A stretch of 64,000 bases of DNA, taken from JAUIET01 sp964352475. GTDB taxonomy: Bacteria > Pseudomonadota > Gammaproteobacteria > Pseudomonadales > JAUIET01. Location of the stretch: assembly GCA_964352475.1 (NCBI GenBank), contig CAYGSL010000002.1, forward strand, positions 111,339 through 175,338, written 5' to 3'. The translations under genes were made by a program, and so were the position numbers. Positions 36,704 through 45,419 of the stretch are shown piece by piece. Positions within the stretch are counted from its first letter, which is position 1. Each line of letters begins with the position of its first letter. Under the pieces are notes generated by a model. It was not told the DNA's origin. It was given only the letters and a program-made list of their open reading frames with translations, and ran no database searches.

Positions 36704-37399
36704 TTACTTTCGTCTCAGTAGCAACAGGCCAAACATAGCCAATAGCAGCGATATACCTAGGCTACCGCCTCCACCGCCCCCAGTACTAATCGCTATTTGC
36801 ACCTGGGCGCGGTCGTTTAGCTCATCCTCCAATGGCAACTCAAGCATATCTACTGAGTCCGCTGGCCCATATTCGGCCACCAAGCTGCCGTCAAAGGTAT
36901 CGTAGATCTCAATCAGTACGTCGTAGTAATCCGCCGGATAGCCTTCGACCAGATCGGTTTCCACCACGTAGTTATCATTGGCATCAGACTCCAGCACACT
37001 GAAATCTTCGGTGACTGCGTATTCCGTCCAAACGCCGCCATTACGGCTTAAATAAAGTCGTGCGTATACATCAGCAAATAAATAACTGCTGTCTACATCA
37101 AAATCCACGATCAGCCGAGTGTAGTGACCATCTGCGTCGTCGTCGAATTGCAGTGCAGTGACTGCTGAGTACACCCAAAATCCGGTGTTCAGTATTGCTG
37201 CCTGTGAGCGTGGTCTGGTCTTGTGGCCCTCGTGCTCTTTGTTCAGCATGTTCGCAGCATTCGATCGGGTAAGTTGCTTCACCGCCAGGGCGTCACCGGT
37301 ATTCATTTGTTCATCGGCCGCGTAACTACTCGCCGCAAAGCCCGTCATCAGTACAACCGCTAATGGCAACCACGCAATCTTGTTTCTGAATAAACGCAT
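36704..37399 (-). CDS. GlyGly-CTERM secreted protein, unknown function
   Basis: This is a 231-residue exported protein. The signal peptide ends at ASSYA (about residue 24). The middle has acidic beta-strand-rich sequence of choice-of-anchor H type (FWVYSAVTALQFDDDADGHYTRLIVDFDVD). The C-terminus is STGGGGGGS, a hydrophobic helix and RRK, a GlyGly-CTERM sorting signal. AGGAGA lies 5 bases before the ATG, so upstream codons are not used. It is the second such protein in the window; its partner rhombosortase is elsewhere. Confidence 0.8.
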   Translation of the reverse strand: MRLFRNKIAWLPLAVVLMTGFAASSYAADEQMNTGDALAVKQLTRSNAANMLNKEHEGHKTRPRSQAAILNTGFWVYSAVTALQFDDDADGHYTRLIVDFDVDSSYLFADVYARLYLSRNGGVWTEYAVTEDFSVLESDANDNYVVETDLVEGYPADYYDVLIEIYDTFDGSLVAEYGPADSVDMLELPLEDELNDRAQVQIAISTGGGGGGSLGISLLLAMFGLLLLRRK

Positions 37400-37545
37400 T
37401 TGTCTCTCCTCATCATTCGATAAGGTCATTACAGCAAGCTCTTGCTGAATGAGGGCTGAAATGAAACTGAACGCAAGCTGATTGCATCTGTATGTTGCTT
37501 GCCGCATAGTTCGCACATAGTGATCAAGCTGGAGAATAAAAAACC

Positions 37546-38427
37546 ATGAGCAAACCAAGTATTGCATTCCTTGGGTTGGGCGTAATGGGCTATCCCATGG
37601 CCGGCCACCTGGCCAAAGCAGAGTACGCTGTCACTGTGTATAACCGCTCAAGCGCAAAAGCCGAGAGCTGGTGTGAAGCGTTTGGTGGACAAACAGCTGA
37701 CACTCCCAGAGAGGCGGTCGCCAACGCGGATATTGTGTTGGTTTGCGTAGGCAATGACGACGACGTGCGTTCGGTGGTCTACGGTGACGATGGCGCGCTG
37801 ACTGGCATGAAGTCTGGCTCGGTCTTAGTGGACCATACAACGACGTCAGCCGTTCTGGCGCGCGAGTTGGCAGAGGCAGCACAGCAAGCTGGCGTTGGAT
37901 TTATTGACGCACCAGTGTCAGGTGGTCAGGGGGGTGCTGAAAATGGCGCGCTCACCATCATGGCAGGTGGTGAGCAAACAGTGTTTGACATTGTTAGTGC
38001 CGCGTTGGATGTTTATGCTCGTAAATGCGAGCTAATGGGCCCAACGGGTAGCGGTCAATTAACCAAAATGGTTAACCAGATTTGTATAGCCGGTCTGGTA
38101 CAAGGGCTTGCTGAGGGCTTGAATTTTGCAGAACTTGCGGGCCTGGACGCGCACAAGGTGGTAGAGGTTATCTCCAAAGGCGCTGCGCAGTCCTGGCAGA
38201 TGGAAAACCGATTCCAGACCATGCTGGCCGGCGAATACAATCACGGTTTCGCCGTTGAGTGGATGCGCAAAGATCTGGCCTACGGCATTGCCGAAGCTAA
38301 ATCGCACGGTGCTGAGCTAGCGGTTACCGAAACGGTGAACGACTATTACGCAGAAGTGCTGGACCTGGGTGGTGCACGCTGGGATACATCGTCGTTGCTT
38401 GAACGACTTAAACAACGACGAAGCTAA
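37546..38427 (+). CDS. 3-hydroxyisobutyrate dehydrogenase family oxidoreductase
   Basis: This is a 293-residue beta-hydroxyacid dehydrogenase. The N-terminal Rossmann motif is FLGLGVMGYPMAGHL (GxGxMG), the substrate-binding block DAPVSGGQGGAENGALTIMAGG, and the catalytic Lys lies in GQLTKMVNQ. Related enzymes include glyoxylate/succinic semialdehyde reductase, tartronate semialdehyde reductase and 3-hydroxyisobutyrate dehydrogenase; the exact one is uncertain. GGAGAATAAA before the ATG is a good ribosome-binding site. Confidence 0.92.
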   Translation: MSKPSIAFLGLGVMGYPMAGHLAKAEYAVTVYNRSSAKAESWCEAFGGQTADTPREAVANADIVLVCVGNDDDVRSVVYGDDGALTGMKSGSVLVDHTTTSAVLARELAEAAQQAGVGFIDAPVSGGQGGAENGALTIMAGGEQTVFDIVSAALDVYARKCELMGPTGSGQLTKMVNQICIAGLVQGLAEGLNFAELAGLDAHKVVEVISKGAAQSWQMENRFQTMLAGEYNHGFAVEWMRKDLAYGIAEAKSHGAELAVTETVNDYYAEVLDLGGARWDTSSLLERLKQRRS

Positions 38428-38442
38428 ATTAAATCCAAAGCC

Positions 38443-38697
38443 CTAACTTGTGGTTTTGGGTTTGACCTTGGCGGGCTTGCTGCCTTCGCGCAATTGCTTG
38501 TCGATGTCTTCGCTGATCGCATTCATACGAAACTCAGCCAGCTTATTGGTGTGACGTTTAAGGTCTGTAGGCTGGATGCTGGTAGCTGTTTTGTGATCGA
38601 GGTTATCTTTCACTTTCAGCTGTTGTTCGGCTTGTGCGTTAGCGGCAATCCCTGCCAGTACCATGATTGCCGTAAATGGTCGTATTCGCGATCGCAT
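38443..38697 (-). CDS. Small secreted hypothetical protein
   Basis: This is an 84-residue protein with a signal peptide (MRSRIRPFTAIMVLAGIAANAQA) and a short charged mature part ending KPAKVKPKTTS. I do not recognise a family. AGGGG about 8 bases before the ATG at 38697 decides this start over one 123 bp upstream. It converges on the dehydrogenase gene. Confidence 0.65.
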   Translation of the reverse strand: MRSRIRPFTAIMVLAGIAANAQAEQQLKVKDNLDHKTATSIQPTDLKRHTNKLAEFRMNAISEDIDKQLREGSKPAKVKPKTTS

Positions 38698-38944
38698 TGA
38701 TCTGCCCCTGAAGATGTGTAGTTGGCTGTGTCTGCCATGTAAAACGTTACTATAGGTAACAAATACAAGAGTAACACACAAGAGCTGCTTTGCAACGAAA
38801 ATTCTACCTTTCGTCGCCAAGCCCTAAATATTTATCTCAATTGAATCAGTATGATACAGACATAACTACAAGTTATTTGGCAAATAGCCGTGCGGAATGT
38901 AGTGTTACTTATGGAATCAGTGCTAGCGAGCTGCTGGAAGACGC

Positions 38945-40483
38945 TTAAATAGCTTCCAGCTGCCAGGTTTTGTCCCACTGTTCGATCTCGTAGTGGTTTG
39001 TTACCGGAAATCCGGGCGGTCGCTGGTCATGCAGGCGCTGATCAAAGCGTACCCGGGTACGATAACGCGGCTCGGTAGCGGTTAGTGAGCCCGCGCTTAG
39101 GCTGCCAAACACAGTGAGAATGCCATTATTCCGGTCTGAGTGATTTCGCACCGCAAACCGTCGTTTGGCGTACAAGGCTCCGTGCACTTCCAAATCGCCT
39201 GAACCGGTTTTCTCAACGCCGGCAATATCAATGATTTTGTCCGACACCAGACCCAAAAAGTCGCTGGTGTTGGCTGAGGCATCTGCATAAACCAGATCAT
39301 CGGCAATGGTAATTCGCTCTGGCGAATACACCAGAACCTTGCCTCGCACTTTGCCTTGTACGCACAGGCGCACTTTTTCATCGGCCAGCAGGTAGGCCAC
39401 TTCACCCGGGAGCTCCAGCCGCTGCACCTTGGTCGCCTCATGCTCGTCACGCAGCTCCACGCTGCCATCTTGCAAGAATGTTAGGTGAGTGTGTTTCGAA
39501 AAACGAAGTAATTGCTGCTCGGCTATATTCAGGCTCTCCAGCTGTGGGCGAAAACTGCTGGGCAAGCGTATACTTTTCACGCCGGTTTGCAGGCCACCTC
39601 TGAATATTTCCGAGCGGCGAGTATACCCAACCTGGTTCTTCACGTTTATTCTGCGTGCGGCCGTGGTTACTGCACCGTGAAAAACCGGCATGACCTCACG
39701 ACTGTAGGATATGCTAATTTCCGAGTTGGAATGAAAGCGCCCCTCGAGTTCATCGTTATGAAGCTCAACCCTGGGATCCCAATGATCCACAAGCTGCGCG
39801 TAATTCGAAAATGCCAGTTCTTTAAGGCTCATTTGCGTGGAGCGACGCTCGCCATTGTTATCGGTACTGATATCAACCAATACACGATGTAAGCCGGTCT
39901 CATCCGTAGGCGGCAGCCTGGTGAATCTGGCTTCGTAGTGCTTGCCCTTGTGCCGCCATCGCTTGCCGGCCTCACTAGCAGGCGTTTCTGTAAGCTGGCG
40001 CGCCCATTCGAATATCTTTTTTTGCAGCATCTCTTCCTGTTTTGGTGACAGCGCTGCTTCAACTATTGCCGCCTTAACAGGCTGGCTTATTTTTGTTGCT
40101 GCAAATTCAGCGGCAGATAGCGTTACCAGAGTTTCCATCGATTTTAAGGCTTTAGCTGCAATGGCTGTTCCAGCCTCAGGCTGGCTAATCAAGTCAGTTT
40201 GTGGCTGGGTACTGATCCTGGTTGCCGGTGCGGGAGTATCGGTTGCGGCCAGCAGCGTTTCAACAAGAGGCTCTGTCAATGGCTCGGCAGGTGCTGGTGC
40301 AGGCATAGGAGTGCCGTTAACAAACTCGCTGTCACTGCTGTCGGTGTTTACGCTGACCAGCAGTACGGGCGCGTTTAACTGCACATCAAAACGATCGCCC
40401 AGCATTAAATAGGCGGCTGAAAACCCCGCGAAGTGGGCCAACACGGAGCACAGTGTTGCAATAGTTATTGTCTGGCGTATCAC
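38945..40483 (-). CDS. Orphan protein with pilus-assembly-like (DUF4900-type) C-terminal region
   Basis: This is a 512-residue protein with a GTG start (GGAG 9 bases upstream). An N-terminal hydrophobic segment (about 5-28) would anchor it. A low-complexity Pro/Ala/Thr region follows (about 50-110). The C-terminal 250 residues hold VYSPERITIADDLVYAD, DIAGVEKTGSGDLEVHGALYAKRRF, GILTVFGSLSAGSL and RVRFDQRLHDQRPPGFPV. This pattern resembles DUF4900-type parts of PilX-like pilus proteins (from memory). No pilus genes are adjacent. Function unknown. Confidence 0.72.
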   Translation of the reverse strand: MIRQTITIATLCSVLAHFAGFSAAYLMLGDRFDVQLNAPVLLVSVNTDSSDSEFVNGTPMPAPAPAEPLTEPLVETLLAATDTPAPATRISTQPQTDLISQPEAGTAIAAKALKSMETLVTLSAAEFAATKISQPVKAAIVEAALSPKQEEMLQKKIFEWARQLTETPASEAGKRWRHKGKHYEARFTRLPPTDETGLHRVLVDISTDNNGERRSTQMSLKELAFSNYAQLVDHWDPRVELHNDELEGRFHSNSEISISYSREVMPVFHGAVTTAARRINVKNQVGYTRRSEIFRGGLQTGVKSIRLPSSFRPQLESLNIAEQQLLRFSKHTHLTFLQDGSVELRDEHEATKVQRLELPGEVAYLLADEKVRLCVQGKVRGKVLVYSPERITIADDLVYADASANTSDFLGLVSDKIIDIAGVEKTGSGDLEVHGALYAKRRFAVRNHSDRNNGILTVFGSLSAGSLTATEPRYRTRVRFDQRLHDQRPPGFPVTNHYEIEQWDKTWQLEAI

Positions 40484-40601
40484 GCAATACTACTCCCGAT
40501 AGCTGCGAGTATAAGGCAAATCTGTGCCACAAACATGGTTCACATTTTCAATCGCCGGCGTACAATCGGCATGTTCAGCTATTTACATCGGTGCTAATGC
40601 A

Positions 40602-40898
40602 ATGAGCTCATTCTTATTGATGCCGTTTCTGGCGGTGGCTATTTCGGTAGAACAAGACCCCAATGGCCAACACGATGGCCATCACGTGTGGTCGAAAATC
40701 AGCGAAGTGCAAAATTTTGATGGTGAAACCATTTGCCAATGGAAGTGCTCAGGCCTGCAAGGTGGCTTTCGCGGCGAGCATTACGTAAGTACCCATCGGC
40801 GTGGATACTGCCCCACACCTCGTACAGTGAGTAAACGCAACTATCTAGAGGAAGACATGCGCGGCAGAAACCACGGCCGTGATATACGTGTTCGCTAA
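40602..40898 (+). CDS. Small exported hypothetical protein
   Basis: This is a 98-residue protein. MSSFLLMPFLAVAISVEQD looks like a short signal peptide, and the mature part is basic and polar with cysteines in ICQWKCSG and GYCPTP. A start at 40602 leaves the signal peptide first; an in-frame ATG at 40524 exists. No Shine-Dalgarno is clear. No family recognised. The gene lies between the pilus-like orphan and a DoxX-like gene. Confidence 0.5.
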   Translation: MSSFLLMPFLAVAISVEQDPNGQHDGHHVWSKISEVQNFDGETICQWKCSGLQGGFRGEHYVSTHRRGYCPTPRTVSKRNYLEEDMRGRNHGRDIRVR

Positions 40899-40947
40899 AA
40901 AGCAGGTAAAATACTGCCAAGAATAAGCAAACAAAATAGGCATCGTT

Positions 40948-41379
40948 TTGAACAAATACCTCAACTGGGCGCTGATCGCGTTCGTCGCATTCGTTTTTCT
41001 TCAGTCGTTATTCTTTAAGTTTTCGGGGTCTGAAGAAACCGAGATTATATTCAACACTATCGGTGAATGGATGGCCGGCATAGGGCCTCTGGAATCGATT
41101 TCTGGTGCGTTCGCCGCGCACGGTGGCTATGCCGTAGGTATAACCGAGTTGATCGCAGTGGCCTTGTTGATCTATCCGGCTACGCGTTTTTATGGCGCGC
41201 TATTAGGTCTTGGTGTGATCAGTGGTGCAATCTTCTTCCACCTGTTTACCCCACTGGGTGTTAACCGGGTAGTAGACGCCGCCGGTAATACCGACGGCGG
41301 TGCATTGTTCTACATGGCGTGTGGGGTTTGGCTGAGCTGCGCTATCCTGGCCTTCCTGAATCGGCCTGGCGCTAGCTAG
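40948..41379 (+). CDS. DoxX-like membrane protein
   Basis: This is a 143-residue inner-membrane protein with four hydrophobic helices (about 4-24, 47-67, 72-96, 116-137). The pattern FLQSLFFKFSGSEET and LIAVALLIYPATRFYGALLGLGVISGAIFFHL fits DoxX-like proteins. The start is a TTG with AATAGG upstream; no other start codon keeps helix 1. Function is not known from sequence. Confidence 0.8.
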   Translation: MNKYLNWALIAFVAFVFLQSLFFKFSGSEETEIIFNTIGEWMAGIGPLESISGAFAAHGGYAVGITELIAVALLIYPATRFYGALLGLGVISGAIFFHLFTPLGVNRVVDAAGNTDGGALFYMACGVWLSCAILAFLNRPGAS

Positions 41380-41382
41380 TCT

Positions 41383-41616
41383 TTAACGCTGCAGTGTTTG
41401 CAGCAGATTGTTGCTCAGTTTGGCAGGCGCGAGACGGAGGTATTCGACAAGATTGTCGTTTGCCTTGCGCGCAGTTGGTTTGTCACGAAACGGACCCATT
41501 GGCCGCCCTTCACGGGTGATGAGAAACCAGCGGTCGCCATCGAAGTAATATCGATCGCTGCGAAAAAATCTCCATGAGGACTCTCCGGCCCTGCTTCTGC
41601 TATTTACTGTTTGCAT
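41383..41616 (-). CDS. DUF6316-like small protein
   Basis: This is a 77-residue cytosolic protein. SWRFFRSDRYYFDGDRWFLITREGRPMGPF resembles the DUF6316 pattern of gammaproteobacteria (from memory). The remaining part is helical. The start at 41616 is preferred because upstream codons lack the family pattern, though a start at 41760 is open. Function unknown. It converges on the DoxX-like gene by a 3-bp gap. Confidence 0.65.
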   Translation of the reverse strand: MQTVNSRSRAGESSWRFFRSDRYYFDGDRWFLITREGRPMGPFRDKPTARKANDNLVEYLRLAPAKLSNNLLQTLQR

Positions 41617-41836
41617 ATTCGTCAATTTTACGTTTGGTTCGAAAGACGCAACTTTACTATTTGCTATTTGCACGGGAAATGCCATTTGTCGCCGATTGTG
41701 TCGGGATACATTACATATTGCCAGTTTTACGACATGCATCACATTCAGTGAACCGTTCATCGGCCAACGCGGGGTGTGACCGCTTGCACTACTCTAGTAA
41801 AATCCCCGTTCACGCATACTGAGAGCATCCACTGTA

Positions 41837-42556
41837 ATGGGCAGGGCATACCAAAACCGCAAAGATTCCATGGCCAAAACCTCGGACATGAAAGCCAAGG
41901 TCTACAGCAAATACGGCCGTGAAATTTACGTGTCTGCCAAAGCCGGGGGCGTGGAACCCAGTGGCAATCTGGAATTACGCGGTTTGATAGAGCGCGCCAA
42001 AAAAGATCAGGTGCCCGCTCACGTTATTGAGAAAGCGCTAGATAAAGCAAAAGGCGCCGGCGGGGAAGATTTTTCGCGCGCTCGTTATGAAGGTTTCGGC
42101 CCTGCCGGATGTATGGTGATAGTGGATTGTTTGACGGATAACCCGAACAGAACCTTTGGCGACGTTCGGGTGTGTTTCACCAAAACCAAATGCAAGATTG
42201 GTACGCAAGGCAGCGTAAGCCATATGTTTGACCATAGCGCCATCTTTGTCTTCCAACACGATGACGAAGAAGCCGTGCTTGAAGCGCTGATGATGGCCGA
42301 CGTAGATGTTACTGATATAGAAAACGAAGACGGCGTAATTTCTGTGTTTGCGCCTAACACTGAATACTTCAAAGCGAAAACCTCGTTGCTTGAAGCTTTC
42401 GGTGAACTGGATTTCGACGTAGATGAAATTCAATTCCTGCCGCAAAACACCCAGGCGCTGGATGGCGAAGATCTTGAAACCTTCGAGAAATTCATCGACA
42501 TGCTCAATGACGTAGACGATGTGCAGAATGTGTATCACAACGTAGAGTTGTCGTAG
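41837..42556 (+). CDS. YebC/PmpR family protein
   Basis: This is a 239-residue YebC-family protein. The N-terminal MGRAYQNRKDSMAKTSDMKAKVYSKYGREIYVSAK and the core RYEGFGPAGCMVIVDCLTDNPNRT with GSVSHMF are diagnostic. YebC proteins act as transcription factors or, as shown more recently, assist translation of proline-rich stretches. Its sequence is closer to E. coli YeeN than to YebC in the N-terminal region. A zinc peptidase gene follows 12 bp later. Confidence 0.93.
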   Translation: MGRAYQNRKDSMAKTSDMKAKVYSKYGREIYVSAKAGGVEPSGNLELRGLIERAKKDQVPAHVIEKALDKAKGAGGEDFSRARYEGFGPAGCMVIVDCLTDNPNRTFGDVRVCFTKTKCKIGTQGSVSHMFDHSAIFVFQHDDEEAVLEALMMADVDVTDIENEDGVISVFAPNTEYFKAKTSLLEAFGELDFDVDEIQFLPQNTQALDGEDLETFEKFIDMLNDVDDVQNVYHNVELS

Positions 42557-42568
42557 AGCTTTCGCACT

Positions 42569-43255
42569 GTGCTATACGCAGTTCTCAGTGCTGTACTGAT
42601 GCTTCTGGTGTACCTGCCGAGTTTGTGGGTGCGCTACGTGATGCACAAGCACAATACGCAATTAGAGGAAATGCCCGGCACCGGTGGAGAGCTGGCCGAG
42701 CATCTTATCCAGCGTTTCGAATTAGCGGACGTAGAAGTAGAACAAACCACCGAGGGCGCAGACCATTACGACCCGGCCGCAAAAATGGTGCGCTTGAGCC
42801 CTAGCAATTTTGAGGGCAAGTCCATCACAGCGGTTGCCGTTGCCGCCCATGAAGTTGGCCACGCAATTCAATTCAGTCGCAATGAAACTATTTCGCAGCT
42901 GCGCTCACGCTATATTCCAAAAGCAATGCTGATGAAAAAAATTGGCATTCTATTGCTGACACTGCTGCCCATAGCCGGCTTTGTGATTAAGGCACCCGCT
43001 GCATTGTTTGCACTGATAGGTTTGAGTATTGGTTTGCAATTGCTCGGTGCATTGGCGTATTTAATTGTATTGCCGGAAGAATGGGACGCCAGTTTTAATA
43101 AAGCATTACCGATATTAAAAGAAGGCGACTATCTCCCTGAGCAATACCAGGCGGGTGCGCATAAAGTACTAAAAGCAGCGGCGCTCACTTATTTTGCCGG
43201 CGCACTGGCTGATGTAGTCAACATTGGCCGTTGGCTGCTGGTGCTCAGACGTTAA
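42569..43255 (+). CDS. YugP-type zinc metallopeptidase
   Basis: This is a 228-residue membrane-bound neutral zinc metallopeptidase of the YugP family. HEVGH near residue 93 (AVAAHEVGHAIQFSRNE) binds zinc, with a later acidic ligand region LPEEWDASFNKALPIL. TM segments lie at about 3-22, 123-165 and 205-225. The start is GTG. It is likely in an operon with the YebC gene. It ends in a 4-base overlap with the convergent phosphatase gene. Confidence 0.88.
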   Translation: MLYAVLSAVLMLLVYLPSLWVRYVMHKHNTQLEEMPGTGGELAEHLIQRFELADVEVEQTTEGADHYDPAAKMVRLSPSNFEGKSITAVAVAAHEVGHAIQFSRNETISQLRSRYIPKAMLMKKIGILLLTLLPIAGFVIKAPAALFALIGLSIGLQLLGALAYLIVLPEEWDASFNKALPILKEGDYLPEQYQAGAHKVLKAAALTYFAGALADVVNIGRWLLVLRR

Positions 43256-43869
43256 GCTTGCTCGCTTAAATGCTCGGTCTGATTAAAGCTTAACAGCGAA
43301 CGTGTTTCCAGACAGAACTCGGAAAACGCCGTGTTTTTCTTAGAGTACTGTGTCCAGCGGCGGGTATCATTGTCAATATAGTGGGCCAGCGCAATTCCCA
43401 GCGCAACACCGTGCGCTACTATCACAATATGCTCACCAGAGTGTCGGTTTACTATCTCATCAACCGCTGATACAAAGCGGTCTCGCACACTGTTTTGTGA
43501 CTCACCATTCGGCGTGGCGTAACCTGGGTCTTCCACCAGTTTGCGCATGGTGTTTTCACCAGCCGCTGACAACGACTCAAAAGTTTTGTCTTCCCAGTCG
43601 CCCAGATTAAATTCCATCAGGCGTTCATCCAGGTTCACATCAAGCTTGAAGTGTTTGGCAATTTCCTCGGCGGTTATGCGCGCGCGTTGCAAAGGGCTGG
43701 CGTAGATCACCGTGGGTTGCATGTAGTTACCGAAGTACTCACCCAGTTCGCGCGCTTGCTGATAACCTAAATCAGTAAGCTTGGTATCGGTGTGACCATG
43801 CCAAACGCGGTCAATATTGGCGTATGTTTGACCGTGTCTTACCAGGCCCAGGCGTCCATTTGTACTCAT
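43252..43869 (-). CDS. Histidine phosphatase family protein
   Basis: This is a 205-residue branch 1 histidine phosphatase (phosphoglycerate mutase-like). The catalytic RHG motif is in LVRHGQTYAN, a further Arg in SPLQRARITAEEIA, the acid in MEFNLGDWE and the second His in IVIVAHGVALGIAL. Substrate unknown. GGAG lies 5 bases before the ATG. It follows the GST gene by 2 bp in the same operon. Confidence 0.92.
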   Translation of the reverse strand: MSTNGRLGLVRHGQTYANIDRVWHGHTDTKLTDLGYQQARELGEYFGNYMQPTVIYASPLQRARITAEEIAKHFKLDVNLDERLMEFNLGDWEDKTFESLSAAGENTMRKLVEDPGYATPNGESQNSVRDRFVSAVDEIVNRHSGEHIVIVAHGVALGIALAHYIDNDTRRWTQYSKKNTAFSEFCLETRSLLSFNQTEHLSEQA

Positions 43870-43871
43870 GC

Positions 43872-44501
43872 TTACTCCGGTCGCTGGGCTTCAGGGCCCG
43901 CAATTGCCATGGCTTTCTGGTAAGCCGGTCTCGCCGCGATACGCTCAACGTAAGCCTGAATATTTGGGTAGTCAGCAAGATCAATACCGGTCATTCCAGA
44001 CAGCATCGTAATTGGAAACATCGCCATAATATCCGCGCAGGTCAGCGCATCGCCAATAATAAACGCGTTGTTGGCCAGTTGATTATTCAGGTGTTTGTAG
44101 GTACGACCTTGACGAGAGCTCATGGCTTTCATCATGGAACTGTTTTCTTCGGTTTGGTCGCCGGCAGCCATTTTCGCAAAAAAAGCACTTTGAAGATTAT
44201 GATTGAGCTGCATCCAGTACATGTAGTCAGCGTAGTTGTCATCCGTTGGCGCTACGCTGAGCTTGCTCTCGCCGTGTCGATGACTGATGTACTCAACAAT
44301 CGCATTTGATTCCGTCAGCACTAAATCACCATCGCGAATGGTCGGCGAGGTAGCAGTAGGGTGCAGTGCGTGGTAATCCGCTTGCGCCAAAAAATCTTCG
44401 CCACGATCGAACCACTGCAAATCATACGGCAGTTCAAGTTCTTCCATTAGCCAGACAATGCGGTCAGATTGAGATAAGCCAAGATGGTAAATTGTGATCA
44501 T
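43872..44501 (-). CDS. Glutathione S-transferase
   Basis: This is a cytosolic GST of 209 residues. The N-terminal thioredoxin-like domain (1-80) has the glutathione-binding pattern ATSPTIRDGDLVLTESNAIVEYI, with the cis-Pro and the ES pair, and the C-terminal helical domain has DALTCADIMAMFPI. It could detoxify electrophiles with glutathione. The class is not certain. It is transcribed with the histidine phosphatase gene. Confidence 0.92.
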   Translation of the reverse strand: MITIYHLGLSQSDRIVWLMEELELPYDLQWFDRGEDFLAQADYHALHPTATSPTIRDGDLVLTESNAIVEYISHRHGESKLSVAPTDDNYADYMYWMQLNHNLQSAFFAKMAAGDQTEENSSMMKAMSSRQGRTYKHLNNQLANNAFIIGDALTCADIMAMFPITMLSGMTGIDLADYPNIQAYVERIAARPAYQKAMAIAGPEAQRPE

Positions 44502-44579
44502 TGTTGTGCCTGCCAGAAACGGCTCAACATAATAACAGATGGTTCATGACGGAAGAATGGCGAAATCCTTTCGCAACGC

Positions 44580-44603
44580 AAAAGGCCGGCGCAAAGGCCG
44601 GCC
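44580..44603 (-). terminator. Intrinsic terminator of the crystallin-like gene
   Basis: GGCCGGC pairs with GCCGGCC across a 6-base loop, 20 bp downstream of the crystallin-like stop. Read on the minus strand the stem is followed by TTTTG. It is a good rho-independent candidate although the T-run is short. Confidence 0.65.
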
Positions 44604-44622
44604 CGAATAAAGGTATGTGCGT

Positions 44623-45330
44623 CTATTTTTTCTGAATCCGAATCGATGACACGCTTTTGTTTTTACCTTCCATTTTGATTCTGCCATCTTTCTCCATGAT
44701 GGTGCTATTGCCGTCAAAGTTGTTGTCTTTATACAAATACACCTTGTACTTGCTGTTCAGATCTATGTACTTCGCTTTGTCGTCCCAGCCATACGCTTCC
44801 AATATTCTGTACTCGCCAAATGGCAGGCATAAGGCGTGCTTGGTATTCTTCTTTTTTAAACTAGCCGCTGATTCGTAAAGGCAAACCGGATATCCGCCTC
44901 TTCCATCACTGTTCTTCCAGATGCGCACACCTTTCATGGCGCTTCGTCGAATATCAACCGGGCCACTTTTCGATACCGTGGTTTTTGTCATCGACCCCTT
45001 CGCATTCTTATGATGGATCTCGGCGGTATAGCCCTTCTTAACGCTAATGTATTGCACTGGTTTTGCATAAGCGCGCGCTATTTTAGTGATTTTCTTGAAG
45101 TTAGTATCACCACCACCCATTGCCTTGTAGCCATGACCGCCCACCGTAAAACAGCTGCGCTCTGATTTCAGTTTTTGCTTACCCGCGTTTTCGTAGAAAT
45201 ACATGCACACAGGGTATCCATATTTTGGTTTGGCCGCGCTCGCCATTTGACTGGCGCTGGCGAGCATGACAAACAGCAAGCCAGTGTATGCCAGCAGATT
45301 TTTTTGGTTTAATAATCGTGTAAGTGTCAT
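44623..45330 (-). CDS. Secreted beta/gamma-crystallin-like duplicated protein
   Basis: This is a 235-residue protein with a signal peptide (about 1-33, ending ASA-A). The mature part is two similar halves of about 100 residues, each beginning GYPVC-Y (YGYPVCMYFYENAG; GGYPVCLYESAAS). The second ends with YLYKDNNFDGNSTI and SVSSIRIQ, the beta/gamma-crystallin Greek-key pattern. It is basic and has paired cysteines. The calcium-binding motif is incomplete. A palindrome 59 bp upstream is shared with the acidic-protein operon, which suggests common control. Confidence 0.75.
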   Translation of the reverse strand: MTLTRLLNQKNLLAYTGLLFVMLASASQMASAAKPKYGYPVCMYFYENAGKQKLKSERSCFTVGGHGYKAMGGGDTNFKKITKIARAYAKPVQYISVKKGYTAEIHHKNAKGSMTKTTVSKSGPVDIRRSAMKGVRIWKNSDGRGGYPVCLYESAASLKKKNTKHALCLPFGEYRILEAYGWDDKAKYIDLNSKYKVYLYKDNNFDGNSTIMEKDGRIKMEGKNKSVSSIRIQKK

Positions 45331-45363
45331 CGCGATTCTCCTGTTGCGTGATTTGACACTTAC

Positions 45364-45409
45364 AGTCTACGAGTCGATGCGAGACTAAGTATGGGGTATC
45401 AACCCCATA
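45364..45409 (-). promoter_or_regulatory. Operator palindrome and promoter of crystallin-like gene
   Basis: TATGGGGTATCAACCCCATA at 45390-45409 is a perfect 8-4-8 palindrome. On the minus strand a -10-like TAGACT lies at 45369-45364, starting 21 bases past the palindrome. This places the palindrome centre near -42.5, the usual site for a class II activator. No good -35 is seen, consistent with activator dependence. The same layout occurs at 48190-48234. Confidence 0.68.
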
Positions 45410-45419
45410 TTGAGTGCAG

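Noticed and set aside
38933..38958. CTGGAAG/CTTCCAG inverted repeat around a stop codon
   Set aside because: The 12-base loop is large and no T-run follows. It may be incidental to the coding sequence.
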